In this document: positions 1 through 7,185 of the stretch, piece after piece
How positions within the stretch are numbered: the stretch's first letter is position 1
Layout of the letters: every line of letters starts with the position of its first letter
DNA from: Pseudomonadota bacterium
GTDB lineage: Bacteria > Pseudomonadota > Alphaproteobacteria > Rhizobiales > Hyphomicrobiaceae
NCBI GenBank assembly: GCA_003242645.1
Contig: QGVC01000080.1
Location: 1-11,989, forward strand
Reading direction: 5' to 3'
DNA: 11,989 nucleotides
Program-made: the position numbers and the translations under genes
Notes under the pieces: model-generated
What the model was told of the DNA's origin: nothing
What the model saw: only the letters and a program-made list of their open reading frames with translations
Databases searched by the model: none

Positions 1-239
1 TGCTGGGGCTCGCCTATGCTCTCCATCCAGGTTTCGCAGAGGCCTCGATCGAGGAACTCGGAGCCGGCGTGCGCCCATCGTTTCCGGACAACATTCCGCG
101 CGCGATCGTTCGTGGTCGGCGGATTTTTGTAAATGGCGCGTATCGGCACGGATTTCTTTTTGCGCCGGTCATGGCCACTGCGGTTGCAAACTTTCTCGAA
201 CACGGGACAGACAGCCCGGTCCTCGTGAAGGACGAATAG
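1..239 (+). CDS. thiO: Glycine oxidase ThiO, C-terminal end (5' end outside window)
   Basis: Only the last 78 codons are present, read in frame from base 3 to the TAG at 237-239. ThiO is an FAD-dependent amine oxidase that turns glycine plus O2 into the imine used by ThiG to build the thiazole ring of thiamine. The visible segment has the typical end of the D-amino-acid-oxidase fold: a 'GVRPSFPDNIPRAI' stretch, a short basic strand, then 'NGAYRHGFLFAP', the conserved region close to the flavin, followed by a helix ending at the terminus. The call also rests on context, because thiS, thiG and thiE lie 3.8 kb downstream on the same strand, and alphaproteobacteria often carry thiC-thiO-thiS-thiG-thiE together. 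Here a convergent lipid gene separates it from thiS. A related FAD oxidoreductase is the main alternative. Confidence 0.85.
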   Translation, partial: LGLAYALHPGFAEASIEELGAGVRPSFPDNIPRAIVRGRRIFVNGAYRHGFLFAPVMATAVANFLEHGTDSPVLVKDE

Positions 240-312
240 GCCGCTCACCAAGTTTCGATTGCTATTTCTGCGATTGTCGGCAGCAACCAGAAGTGCCTCG
301 CGCCCGACAGCT

Positions 313-3300
313 TCACGCGGCTGCGCTGTCAGCCACTGCTTTACTGGCAATCAACTGCTCTGCCAATTTCTGCGCTGCCACGTAATCAGGCTTACCTGAG
401 CCGAGCAATGGCACGCTAGGCACGTTAAATACAACCGAGGGCACCATCAACTCGGAAGCCCCATTGGCTTTGGCATGTCGCAGGAAGGCCTCCCGCGTAG
501 CGTCCGACTGCGTTGTCAGAAGGACAAGGCGCCCGCCTTTACGCGGATCAGGAATTGCGGCAACCACCGAAACGGCTTTCGGCCAAAGCTCGACAGCAAG
601 CGCTTCCACCGCAGCGAGCGAAACCATCTCGCCGCCAATTTTCGCAAATCTTTTCGCGCGACCCTTCAGCGAAACAAATCCATCAGGGTCGATGGACACG
701 ATATCTCCAGTGTCGTGCCATCCATCCTCGGGCGGCTCGAGGACACCGGGATTTTCTACCCGGTAGTAGCCGAGCATGATATTCGGACCACGGACGAACA
801 GGCGGCCGCCATCCTCGATTCCCTCAACTGGCTTGAGCCGCACCTCCATAAGCGGCGACAGGCGCCCGACGGTGCCCGGTTTGTTGGCCATCGGCGTATT
901 GCTCGCGAGCACGGGCGCCGCTTCTGTCACGCCGTACCCTTCGAGAATGCGTACGCCGAATTTCTCCATGTAGAGGTCGCGGGTCGACTGCTTCACCGCC
1001 TCAGCCCCGGCAAGGACGAGCCGCACGGAGCGCAAGTCGTAAGGATGCGCGACGCGCGCATAGCCGTTGAGGAAGGTATCCGTGCCGAAAAGGATTGTCG
1101 CGTTCGTCTGATAAACGAGCTCTGGAACAATTCGGTAGTGCAGCGGCGACGGGTAAAGGAAGACCGGCGCACCGGCCATCAACGGCATGATAAGCCCAAC
1201 CGTAAGGCCGAAGGAATGGAATAGAGGCAGGGCGTTGAAAACGGTATCTTCGCCGTTGGCCACAATCCGCGTTAGCGACTGCGCAACGTTGGCCAGAATG
1301 TTGCGATGGGAGAGGACGACAGCCTTAGGCGCTCCTTCCGATCCCGACGTGAACAAGATCACTGCGGGATCGTTGCAATCGCGGGGGACCTGCGGCCTGC
1401 TGCCGAGCAAGAGACCTGCGACCTTGTCTGCAAAGGTGATCTCCGCCCGAATATCCTCCAAGTAGACGACCTTCACGCTGAGGGACAAGCGTTCGACCAA
1501 GTCGCCAAGCCGGGCCTTTTCGATGAAAACCCGTGAAGTCAGCATCACCTCGACTTTGGCGGCCCGGCATGCTGAAAGAACATTCTGGGGTCCGGCGGTA
1601 TAATTGATCATCGCCGGCACGCGGCCGATGCTTTGCAGCGCAAAGAATGTAACCGCGACGCCCGCCGAGTTGGGCAGCATGACGCCGACCGCACCCCCGG
1701 CTGGAGCCATCGGCTCGAGCTTACGGCCGAGCACCTGAGCCGCAAGAATGAGTTTCCGATACGAAAGCTTCGTGCCGAGGGCATCGGACACGATCGGCTT
1801 ACCGGTGTCGCGCGTGCCCTTCGCGTCGGCAAGGGCTTCGAACAGTGTACGGTCGATCCTTGCCGACGCGACGGCAGTTTCGATCATTATGTCCTGCAAT
1901 GCTGCGCTGGCTGCCCGGCGACGAGCCCTGCCCTTAAGTTCCGCCGGCACCTGAAGCTTGCGTGGCGGGTGGATGGTTACGCGAACCTTCGGAAACCAAG
2001 TTTTTCTGATTTGCGAGAGGCGCAAGTAGCTCCAGGGCCTGCTGCGCTCGAGTCCGTCGATTCGAATTGGAAGAACCCACGCGTCAGCTCGGTCCGCGAT
2101 CATCGCGGCGCCATCATAGACCTTCATCAGACCGCCGGTGACCGTTATCCGCCCTTCGGGGAAGATCACCAGGGTTTCGCCCTGTTTCACCAGATTGACC
2201 AGCGTGCGCGCCGCCATCGGCCGCGTCGGGTCCATGGTGTGAGCATTGATCAGCTTCAGGAATGGCTTCACCCACCAGGCTTGGGCGATGGTCGTATCGA
2301 CCCCGAAGGCAGCGTGGCTCGGGAGGATCGCGTGCATCAGCGGCCCATCCATGAGACTCACGTGATTGGGCGCGACGACGACGCGCTCACCTGCCGGCGG
2401 AATGTGCTCAAGCCCTGTGACCTCGAGGCGGTAAACGAGGCGGAAAATGAGGGATGCGATGTCCTGAACACCTTGCCTCCCCCAGGCCCGCAAAATCAGC
2501 CCGACCACCAACAGATTGGACAAACCCAAGCCCGCGAGCAGCAACGGAGCCGTCGCGCCGCCATACTGGAGGGCCGATACGACAGCGGTGGCTGCCGTCA
2601 TGAAAGCGGCGTTGAGGACGTTCACGGCAGCGACGACGCGGGCCCTTCTATGGACCGGGGCCCAAGCCTGGACGGCCGCGAAAGACGGCACGATGAAGAG
2701 GCCACCAGCCGCCGCGAGGGCAAAGAGATCGAAAGCAAACCGCAGACCCGAGGCTGTGGCGAGGAGTTCACCCGGCGTGATCTCGGCTGCACCAGGCACC
2801 AATCTCGAGGCGACCCAGGCCAGATCCAGGCTGAACAGCCCCATCAACACTGCTCCAATCGGGACCAGCGCGAGGTTCGGGCGCAGGTGGCTCGCCTTTG
2901 CTGCGGCGACTGACCCTGCGGCGATGCCGAGTGTGAAAAGGACCAGCCCCAAGGTGACGACCTGCGGCGTTCCCCCGATTTGCTCCTTAGTAAGCGTCGG
3001 CAATAGGGAAAGCGCGACAACCCCGACGAGCCAGAACCAGGAAACGATAAGACCTCCCACCCACAGGCGAGAATCAGCTTTGAGATCGCGCAGCAGATTG
3101 GCCGTGGCGCTTATGGGGTTGAGAGAGATCTTGATCTCGGACGTGTTGCCCGTGCGGGGGACGGCCTGCGCAGAAACGAGCGCCAGCACAGCCATTCCGA
3201 GCACAATGGCTGCCACCAGCCCCGCGTTGCCCTGATCGGCGGCAGCAAGTCCCCCGGCCAAGGTGCCGACCAGAATCGCGACGAACGTGGCGCCTTCGAC

Positions 3301-3729
3301 AAGGGCGTTGCCGGCCGGGAGCTCCTCGGTGGCGAGATGATCCGGCAGGATGCCGTACTTGATGGGGCCGAATAGGGCGGCCATCACGCCGAACAAGGTC
3401 AGTGCGAGGAAGAGCAGGGGGACCGAGTGCAGCAAGAAGCCCACGGCCGCAATGCCGGCGATGGGCACCTCTGCCAGCTTCAGTCTCCGTGCAACGATCG
3501 CCTTGTCGTACCTGTCCGCAAGCTCGCCGCCCAGGGCCGAAAAGATGAGGAACGGCGCCACGAGCAGACCGCCGGCAAGTGTTACGAGTGCCCCGCTCTG
3601 CCCAGTGGCCGTGTGGTAGAGAATGATGATGACGAGCGCGTTCTTGAGAAAGTTGTCGTTGAGCGCCGAAAAGAGCTGGCACCAGAAGATTGGCGCAAAG
3701 CGCCGCGATGTCATCAATTGCTGGAACAT
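313..3729 (-). CDS. aas: Fused lysophospholipid transporter / acyltransferase / acyl-ACP synthetase (LplT-Aas type)
   Basis: This 1138-residue inner-membrane protein probably recycles lysophospholipids: it flips them inward and reacylates them with an acyl chain activated on ACP. Residues about 1-420 are an MFS transporter resembling LplT, with 'NDNFLKNALV' in helix 1 and the loop motif 'GGELADRYDKA'. Residues about 430-620 are a PlsC-type acyltransferase with the HX4D pair H456/D461 and FPEGR at 523-527. Residues about 625-1138 are an AMP-forming ligase with 'TSGSEGAPK' at 794-802, 'GYGVTE' at 931-936, 'DTGD' at 1006-1009 and a C-terminal lysine (K1113) in 'GSGK'. All key residues are present. 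The frame stays open to a TTG at 3819, but the ATG at 3729 gives the family-like start 'MFQQLMTSRRFAP' and has a weak GAGAG upstream, so it is chosen. In E. coli LplT and Aas are separate proteins; the fusion fits that pathway. Substrate specificity is inferred. Confidence 0.9.
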   Translation of the reverse strand: MFQQLMTSRRFAPIFWCQLFSALNDNFLKNALVIIILYHTATGQSGALVTLAGGLLVAPFLIFSALGGELADRYDKAIVARRLKLAEVPIAGIAAVGFLLHSVPLLFLALTLFGVMAALFGPIKYGILPDHLATEELPAGNALVEGATFVAILVGTLAGGLAAADQGNAGLVAAIVLGMAVLALVSAQAVPRTGNTSEIKISLNPISATANLLRDLKADSRLWVGGLIVSWFWLVGVVALSLLPTLTKEQIGGTPQVVTLGLVLFTLGIAAGSVAAAKASHLRPNLALVPIGAVLMGLFSLDLAWVASRLVPGAAEITPGELLATASGLRFAFDLFALAAAGGLFIVPSFAAVQAWAPVHRRARVVAAVNVLNAAFMTAATAVVSALQYGGATAPLLLAGLGLSNLLVVGLILRAWGRQGVQDIASLIFRLVYRLEVTGLEHIPPAGERVVVAPNHVSLMDGPLMHAILPSHAAFGVDTTIAQAWWVKPFLKLINAHTMDPTRPMAARTLVNLVKQGETLVIFPEGRITVTGGLMKVYDGAAMIADRADAWVLPIRIDGLERSRPWSYLRLSQIRKTWFPKVRVTIHPPRKLQVPAELKGRARRRAASAALQDIMIETAVASARIDRTLFEALADAKGTRDTGKPIVSDALGTKLSYRKLILAAQVLGRKLEPMAPAGGAVGVMLPNSAGVAVTFFALQSIGRVPAMINYTAGPQNVLSACRAAKVEVMLTSRVFIEKARLGDLVERLSLSVKVVYLEDIRAEITFADKVAGLLLGSRPQVPRDCNDPAVILFTSGSEGAPKAVVLSHRNILANVAQSLTRIVANGEDTVFNALPLFHSFGLTVGLIMPLMAGAPVFLYPSPLHYRIVPELVYQTNATILFGTDTFLNGYARVAHPYDLRSVRLVLAGAEAVKQSTRDLYMEKFGVRILEGYGVTEAAPVLASNTPMANKPGTVGRLSPLMEVRLKPVEGIEDGGRLFVRGPNIMLGYYRVENPGVLEPPEDGWHDTGDIVSIDPDGFVSLKGRAKRFAKIGGEMVSLAAVEALAVELWPKAVSVVAAIPDPRKGGRLVLLTTQSDATREAFLRHAKANGASELMVPSVVFNVPSVPLLGSGKPDYVAAQKLAEQLIASKAVADSAAA

Positions 3730-4015
3730 ACGGCTCTCACCAATTCTGGATCCGTCAACTCGACGTCCGGCGCCAAGGCTTTCCCAGGACGCACTAACCG
3801 CAGGATTCTGGTTAAACAACGGCTGAGCATCTGGTTCCGGAGAAAGACTGGGGACAGTATTTCGCGGCGACGCGCTTTATCGGCCGCTATGGATGACCTA
3901 TCCGGCTGCGTCTTTCGCAGTCTTGCACTCCCGGGCACGCCGCTCTTCTATGCAGGGAGAGCCCTTGCAATCGACGCTCTTAAGGGCGATGTCTGGCGAG
4001 TAGGACAGAGATTTC
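3730..4015. other. Divergent spacer between aas and thiS
   Basis: This 286-bp stretch must hold the promoters for the minus-strand aas gene and, unless they are transcribed from elsewhere, for thiSGE. I see no convincing coding region and no thi-box (TPP riboswitch) core. No clear -35/-10 pair stands out on either strand. Near the thiS end two inverted repeats compete for the same bases: AGAGC (3958-3962) with GCTCT (3976-3980), and GCCCTT (3961-3966) with AAGGGC (3982-3987). They cannot form together, but their role, if any, is unknown. Confidence 0.5.
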
Positions 4016-4252
4016 GTGGCAGACATGGAAGCCGAGGTCAGAGCTGGCGCGCGCCTCAATCTGGTCGTCAATGGCGAACCGATGTCCACATCTGCGCGCA
4101 CGCTGGCAGAGCTGGTGAAGGAGGCCGGATTCGGCGACGCCCGTGTGGCGACTGCCGTCAACGGGGATTTCGTGCCGGAGCGAGCGCGGGCCTCGCGGCA
4201 GCTCGCGGACGGCGATCGGGTCGAAATCGTGTCGCCGCGTCAGGGCGGCTGA
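4016..4252 (+). CDS. thiS: Sulfur carrier protein ThiS
   Basis: ThiS is a small ubiquitin-like protein that carries sulfur as a C-terminal thiocarboxylate and delivers it to ThiG for thiazole synthesis. The product is 78 residues from the GTG at 4016. The core 'LNLVVNGEP' first strand, the central 'VATAVNGDFVPE' and the last residues 'DGDRVEIVSPRQGG' match the family, and the essential Gly-Gly end is present. The start is uncertain: GTG at 4016 has AGGACAGAG (4002-4010) at usable distance, while an in-frame ATG lies at 4025. Either leaves an N-terminal tail of about ten residues beyond the usual family length of roughly 65. Its stop is nine bases before the thiG start, so the two are surely co-transcribed. 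Confidence 0.88.
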   Translation: MADMEAEVRAGARLNLVVNGEPMSTSARTLAELVKEAGFGDARVATAVNGDFVPERARASRQLADGDRVEIVSPRQGG

Positions 4253-4261
4253 GCGGAGCAG

Positions 4262-5089
4262 ATGAACACAATCGAGCTTCAGAAAACCCGAGCGGCTGAG
4301 CCGCTGACGCTTTATGGAACGGCGATTACGTCACGGCTATTGCTGGGCACGGCGCAATACCCCTCGCCCCAGGTTCTGGCCGAAGCGGTGACGGCGTCGC
4401 GGACCGAGGTGGTGACGGTTTCCGTCCGGCGCGAATCGGCGGGCGGGAATGCGGGCCAACGGTTCTGGGAGCTGATCCGCAGTCTCGGGGTGCGCGTGCT
4501 GCCCAACACCGCGGGCTGCCGAACGCCGAAGGAGGCCATCACCACGGCGCAGATGGCCCGCGAGCTGTTCGAGACGGACTGGGTGAAGCTGGAGGTCATC
4601 GCGAACGACGACACTCTGCAGCCAGACCTGTTCGGCTTAGTTGAGGCAGCCCGCGTGCTGACGGAGGAGGGGTTCAAAGTCTTCCCCTACACCACCGAGG
4701 ACTTGGGCGCGGCTGAGCGCCTGGTGGCGGTCGGTTGCGAGGTGCTGATGCCCTGGGGCGCGCCCATTGGAACGGGGCGGGGCTTGAACAACAAGTATGC
4801 GTTGAAGACGCTCCGCAACTATTTCCCCGGAGTGCCGCTGATCATCGATGCCGGCATCGGCGCCCCCTCTCACGCCTGCGAGGCAATGGAGATGGGTTAT
4901 GACGCCGTGCTGCTGAATACGGCTGTCGCCAAGGCCGGCGACCCCGTGCGAATGGCGAAGGCGTTTGCAGCGGCGGTCGAAGCAGGCCGAATGGGGTTCG
5001 AGGCTGGCTTGATGGAGATGCGCGATATGGCGCAGCCATCGACACCCGTTGCCGGAACACCGTTTTTCGATTTCGGAGGACGGTCGTGA
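4262..5089 (+). CDS. thiG: Thiazole synthase ThiG
   Basis: ThiG condenses 1-deoxy-D-xylulose 5-phosphate, the imine from ThiO and sulfur from ThiS thiocarboxylate into the thiazole phosphate of thiamine, in the cytoplasm. The 275-residue protein is a full-length TIM barrel. It shows '[12 protein letters not shown]' near the N-terminus, the Schiff-base lysine K109 in '[12 protein letters not shown]', 'PNTAGCRT' at about 81-88, '[15 protein letters not shown]', and the phosphate-binding end '[30 protein letters not shown]'-like segments. The ATG at 4262 follows a CGGAG Shine-Dalgarno. The stop TGA overlaps the thiE start codon by the GTGA arrangement, a sign of translational coupling. It is about 15 residues longer at the N-terminus than many homologues. 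Confidence 0.95.
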   Translation: MNTIELQKTRAAEPLTLYGTAITSRLLLGTAQYPSPQVLAEAVTASRTEVVTVSVRRESAGGNAGQRFWELIRSLGVRVLPNTAGCRTPKEAITTAQMARELFETDWVKLEVIANDDTLQPDLFGLVEAARVLTEEGFKVFPYTTEDLGAAERLVAVGCEVLMPWGAPIGTGRGLNNKYALKTLRNYFPGVPLIIDAGIGAPSHACEAMEMGYDAVLLNTAVAKAGDPVRMAKAFAAAVEAGRMGFEAGLMEMRDMAQPSTPVAGTPFFDFGGRS

Positions 5090-5721
5090 CGACAGGCGGG
5101 CGCCTCGACGTCTTCTATCCGATCGTGCCGGACCTCGACTGGCTCAACCGAATCGTGCCGCTTGGCGTCCGCACCGTTCAGCTGCGCCTCAAGAACGCTA
5201 CCCCCGAGGATATTCGCAAGCAGATTGTCGGGAGCATGGAGGTTTGCGCCCGGCACAATTGCCAGCTCATCGTGAACGACTACTGGCGCGAAGCACTCGA
5301 GCTGGGTGCCGACTATGTTCATCTTGGCCAGGAGGACTTGGCGGCCGCCGATGTGATGGCGTTGAAGGCCCACGGGATCAAGATCGGCATTTCGACCCAC
5401 AGCGTCGAGGAGCTGGAAACCGCTCTTGCTGTCGAGCCCGATTACGTCGCGCTCGGCCCGATCTGGGAGACAAAGCTCAAGGTGATGAAATGGGCTCCCC
5501 AGGGGCTGGACCGGATCCGTGAATGGAAGACACGGATCGGGTCACTGCCGCTCGTCGCCATCGGCGGGATCACGCCAGAGCGGGCTTCGAGCGTGATCGA
5601 GGCAGGAGCCCAATCCGCCGCGGTCATCACGGACTTCTTCACCCATCCTGATCCCGAAGCCCGCATCCGTACCTGGCTCGAATGGGCTGACCGTATGCGG
5701 CGGCAGCTTACCACCACCTGA
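5086..5721 (+). CDS. thiE: Thiamine-phosphate synthase ThiE
   Basis: ThiE joins hydroxymethylpyrimidine diphosphate to thiazole phosphate, giving thiamine phosphate and pyrophosphate. The 211-residue TIM barrel has the family motifs in order: 'QLRLK' at 32-36, 'VNDY' at 63-66, 'HLGQEDL' at 79-85, 'GISTHS' at 101-106, 'GPIWETKLK' at 124-132 (the GPIFPT-type loop, here in the variant followed by MKWAPQGL) and 'GGIT' at 160-163. Start is GTG at 5086, overlapping the thiG stop, with GGAGGA at 5074-5079 as ribosome site. It ends the thi unit; no strong terminator follows before the heat-shock genes. The pyrimidine gene thiC is not in the window and may lie upstream of thiO. Confidence 0.93.
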   Translation: MTTGGRLDVFYPIVPDLDWLNRIVPLGVRTVQLRLKNATPEDIRKQIVGSMEVCARHNCQLIVNDYWREALELGADYVHLGQEDLAAADVMALKAHGIKIGISTHSVEELETALAVEPDYVALGPIWETKLKVMKWAPQGLDRIREWKTRIGSLPLVAIGGITPERASSVIEAGAQSAAVITDFFTHPDPEARIRTWLEWADRMRRQLTTT

Positions 5722-5781
5722 AGCCTATAAATCGGCTCGTCGTAGCTAGTTGGACTGCGCCTTGAAGCAGTCCGTACACCC

Positions 5782-5809
5782 CTTGAATCCAGGTTGTTGC
5801 CACCTAAAT
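5782..5809 (+). promoter_or_regulatory. Sigma-32-type heat-shock promoter
   Basis: CTTG at 5782-5785, 17 bases, then CCTAAAT at 5803-5809. This matches the alphaproteobacterial RpoH pattern (CTTG, about 17 bases, CYTATNT) at all but one position of the -10. Transcription would begin near 5816, just before the structured leader of the first hsp20 gene. A second CTTG lies at 5761 without an obvious partner. Confidence 0.65.
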
Positions 5810-5817
5810 CGCTTGGT

Positions 5818-5881
5818 GGGCTGCCCATATGGGAGCCCTGTTCCTGTGAGCCCGTGGTTGTCGCTCGTAAGGAGGATAGCT
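5818..5881 (+). promoter_or_regulatory. ROSE-like RNA thermometer in hsp20 leader
   Basis: Two hairpins fill the leader. Hairpin 1 pairs GGGCT (5818-5822) with AGCCC (5834-5838) around CCC-ATAT-GGG. Hairpin 2 pairs TTCCTGTGAGC (5841-5851) with GCTCGTAAGGAG (5863-5874), with A5870 bulged, so AAGGAG of the Shine-Dalgarno is paired. Just 5' of the ribosome site stands TCGCTC followed by GAGGAT, the arrangement known from ROSE elements (UYGCU opposite the Shine-Dalgarno), which hold small heat-shock genes shut at low temperature in rhizobia. The exact ROSE fold would instead be the short CTC/GAG stem with a G-G pair. Both hide the ribosome site. Family membership is inferred by eye. Confidence 0.65.
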
Positions 5882-6352
5882 ATGGCGACACTGGACTTTA
5901 CCCCTCTATACCGATCGACGGTCGGCTTCGACCGCATCTCTGTGATCCTCAGCCATGCCATGCAGCGGGAGGAGAGTGGCTACCCTCCCTACAACATCGA
6001 GAAGTGCGGTGACGACCGGTACCGCATTGTCATGGCGGTGGCTGGCTTCAGCAAGGATGACATCACCGTCATTGCAGAGCGCAATCGGCTGACGATTCGC
6101 GGTCAGCTCAAGGAGAAGCCCGAACGCACATATCTGCATCGCGGCATCGCGGCGCGTAGCTTCGAGCGGCAGTTCGATTTGGCGGACTACATCGAGGTCG
6201 AAGGCGCCACGATGGGCGATGGCTTGTTGGTCATTGACCTGAAGCGCGAGCTTCCCGAGGAGCTGAAGCCGCGGAAGATCGAGATCACGACCGGTCAGAT
6301 CACCCAGATCGAACACAAGCAATTGGAGAAGCCGGAGGAAGCAGCCGCTTAA
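5882..6352 (+). CDS. Small heat-shock protein, Hsp20/IbpA type
   Basis: This 156-residue cytoplasmic holdase binds unfolding proteins under heat and passes them to DnaK/ClpB. The alpha-crystallin domain spans about residues 38-128: 'PPYNIEK' start, 'YRIVMAVAGFSKDDI' at 47-61, 'GLLVIDLKRELPEE' near its end. The C-terminal I-X-I anchor is IEI at 133-135. The N-terminus 'LDFTPLYRSTVGFDRI' is characteristic of the IbpA/class A proteins of rhizobia. Start ATG at 5882 follows AAGGAGG (5869-5875); an in-frame extension to 5750 is ignored because it would cover the promoter and leader. Regulation looks double: an RpoH-type promoter and a ROSE-like leader. Confidence 0.93.
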   Translation: MATLDFTPLYRSTVGFDRISVILSHAMQREESGYPPYNIEKCGDDRYRIVMAVAGFSKDDITVIAERNRLTIRGQLKEKPERTYLHRGIAARSFERQFDLADYIEVEGATMGDGLLVIDLKRELPEELKPRKIEITTGQITQIEHKQLEKPEEAAA

Positions 6353-6415
6353 GCGGTGCGGGAGCTAACCCGCCCGTTGGCTGAAGCCCTGGCAAACCCC
6401 CGCCGTGCTCCGGCC

Positions 6416-6434
6416 CCGCTTCAGGTTGAAGCGG
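6416..6434 (+). other. Perfect hairpin between the two hsp20 genes
   Basis: CCGCTTCA (6416-6423) and TGAAGCGG (6427-6434) form an 8-bp perfect stem with a 3-base loop in the 166-bp spacer between the hsp20 genes. No T-run follows, so it is not a standard terminator. It could be an RNA-processing or stability element that lets the two genes be expressed at different levels. No separate promoter for the second gene was recognised. Confidence 0.5.
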
Positions 6435-6518
6435 CGACGCCGTCGGGTGGACAGCCAGTGCCCGGCAATGTGGCGGATCGGTGTCTCTTGAACAGTCTTG
6501 GAAGCATGGAGGTGCATC

Positions 6519-7010
6519 ATGAATTTCGGTTCGCTAATCCCTTGGCGGTCGAGATCTCAGCCGATGTCTCGGCGGGACGACTTCTTTGATTCGATGTTCT
6601 CGCTGCGTCGGGAGGTCGACCGCATCTTCGACGAATTCTTCAACGCCTTCGGTAGCTTCGGCCAGACAGGCTTGAGCCTGCGCCCGGCCGTTGACATAGC
6701 CGAGGACGATAAAGAGCTCGTCATATCGGCCGAGATTCCCGGTCTCGATGAGAAGGATCTCGAGGTCTCGCTCGCCGGCGATCTGCTCACGATCAAAGGT
6801 GAGAAGAAGGCCGAGCACGAGGAGCGAAACGGCGGAGCTTATTATGTCGAGCGCCGCTACGGTTCCTTCTCTCGATCCGTGCGTCTGCCGTTCCAGGTGG
6901 ACGACCAGAATGTCGAGGCCAAATACGACAAGGGCGTACTGACCATCCGCATCCCGAAACCCATCGAGATGCAAAAGGCAGTGCGCCGAATTCCAATCAA
7001 GTCGTCCTAA
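6519..7010 (+). CDS. Small heat-shock protein, Hsp20 family (second, divergent copy)
   Basis: A 163-residue Hsp20 chaperone clearly different from its neighbour, so not a recent duplicate. The N-terminus 'MNFGSLIPWR' is shared by many alphaproteobacterial Hsp20 proteins and is followed by a phenylalanine-rich helix (residues 22-48) that usually mediates substrate binding. The crystallin domain covers about 53-146, with 'PAVDIAEDDKELVISAEIPGLDEKDLEVSL', 'LLTIKGEK' and 'GVLTIRIPK'. The terminal anchor is I-P-I at 158-160. Start ATG at 6519 follows GGAGGTG (6508-6514). It lies 166 bp after the first hsp20 and probably shares its transcript; the pair may form mixed oligomers. Confidence 0.92.
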   Translation: MNFGSLIPWRSRSQPMSRRDDFFDSMFSLRREVDRIFDEFFNAFGSFGQTGLSLRPAVDIAEDDKELVISAEIPGLDEKDLEVSLAGDLLTIKGEKKAEHEERNGGAYYVERRYGSFSRSVRLPFQVDDQNVEAKYDKGVLTIRIPKPIEMQKAVRRIPIKSS

Positions 7011-7020
7011 CGCGCACTCA

Positions 7021-7065
7021 TCGGACTGACATCTCCACACCGACGGTGTTGAGAAGGAGGTCCGA
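7021..7065 (+). promoter_or_regulatory. Hairpin enclosing the ribosome site of the 30-codon gene
   Basis: Ten bases after the second hsp20 stop, the sequence folds from 7021 to the base before the next ATG. TCGGAC (7021-7026) pairs with GTCCGA (7060-7065), TCTC (7032-7035) with GAGA (7051-7054), and ACACC (7037-7041) with GGTGT (7045-7049) around GAC. Between the first two stems lies a symmetrical 5x5 internal loop, TGACA opposite AGGAG, so the Shine-Dalgarno AAGGAGG (7054-7060) sits in the loop and its edges. Such an arrangement would suit an RNA thermometer or another translational gate. Pairing is seen; function is inferred. Confidence 0.55.
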
Positions 7066-7158
7066 ATGCGTGTTGCGAGGCGTACCCTTTCCAGGCTCTG
7101 GGCGCTGAACATGCTGCTCTTGAGCCTGGCGTTCATCGTCGCTGTGATCATGCCGTGA
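7066..7158 (+). CDS. 30-residue single-span membrane peptide, unknown function
   Basis: ATG at 7066 with a near-perfect Shine-Dalgarno, AAGGAGGT, six bases upstream, read to TGA at 7156-7158. The peptide has a basic N-terminus (four arginines in the first ten residues, 'MRVARRTLSR'), then an unbroken hydrophobic stretch 'LWALNMLLLSLAFIVAVIM' long enough for one membrane helix, and ends with proline. By the positive-inside rule the N-terminus would face the cytoplasm. No named family is recognised. It sits between hsp20 and the SPW gene, flanked by two hairpins, which suggests a stress-induced membrane peptide of the kind that modulates membrane enzymes or lipid state. A leader peptide controlling the SPW gene is the alternative. 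Confidence 0.6.
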   Translation: MRVARRTLSRLWALNMLLLSLAFIVAVIMP

Positions 7159-7159
7159 G

Positions 7160-7185
7160 CTCATCCCCGCGCGGCGGTGGATGAG
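7160..7185 (+). other. Strong hairpin after the 30-codon gene
   Basis: CTCATCCCCGC (7160-7170) pairs with GCGGTGGATGAG (7174-7185) around GCG, 11 base pairs with T7178 bulged, starting two bases after the stop codon. No T-run follows. It may set different mRNA levels for the genes on each side, or act with the next hairpin as a two-stem leader for the SPW gene. Confidence 0.55.

Noticed and set aside
275..309. TGTCGG/CCGACA inverted repeat between thiO and aas as a two-way terminator
   Set aside because: Only six pairs with a loop of over 20 bases and no T-run on either strand.
1633..2913. Long open frame (426 codons) on the plus strand inside the aas gene, and several shorter ones
   Set aside because: They are antisense shadows of a high-GC gene: composition is rich in Arg, His and Gln, no recognisable domain, and the minus-strand frame carries all the motifs.
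3730..3819. TTG start giving aas 30 more residues
   Set aside because: The extra residues do not look like the family N-terminus, no ribosome site precedes the TTG, and the ATG at 3729 gives the expected start.
3730..4015. TPP riboswitch for thiSGE
   Set aside because: I looked for the conserved CTGAGA and CCTGAT-type cores on the plus strand and did not find them.
5722..5737. AGCC/GGCT repeat after thiE as a terminator
   Set aside because: Four pairs around an AT-rich loop, no T-run; too weak.
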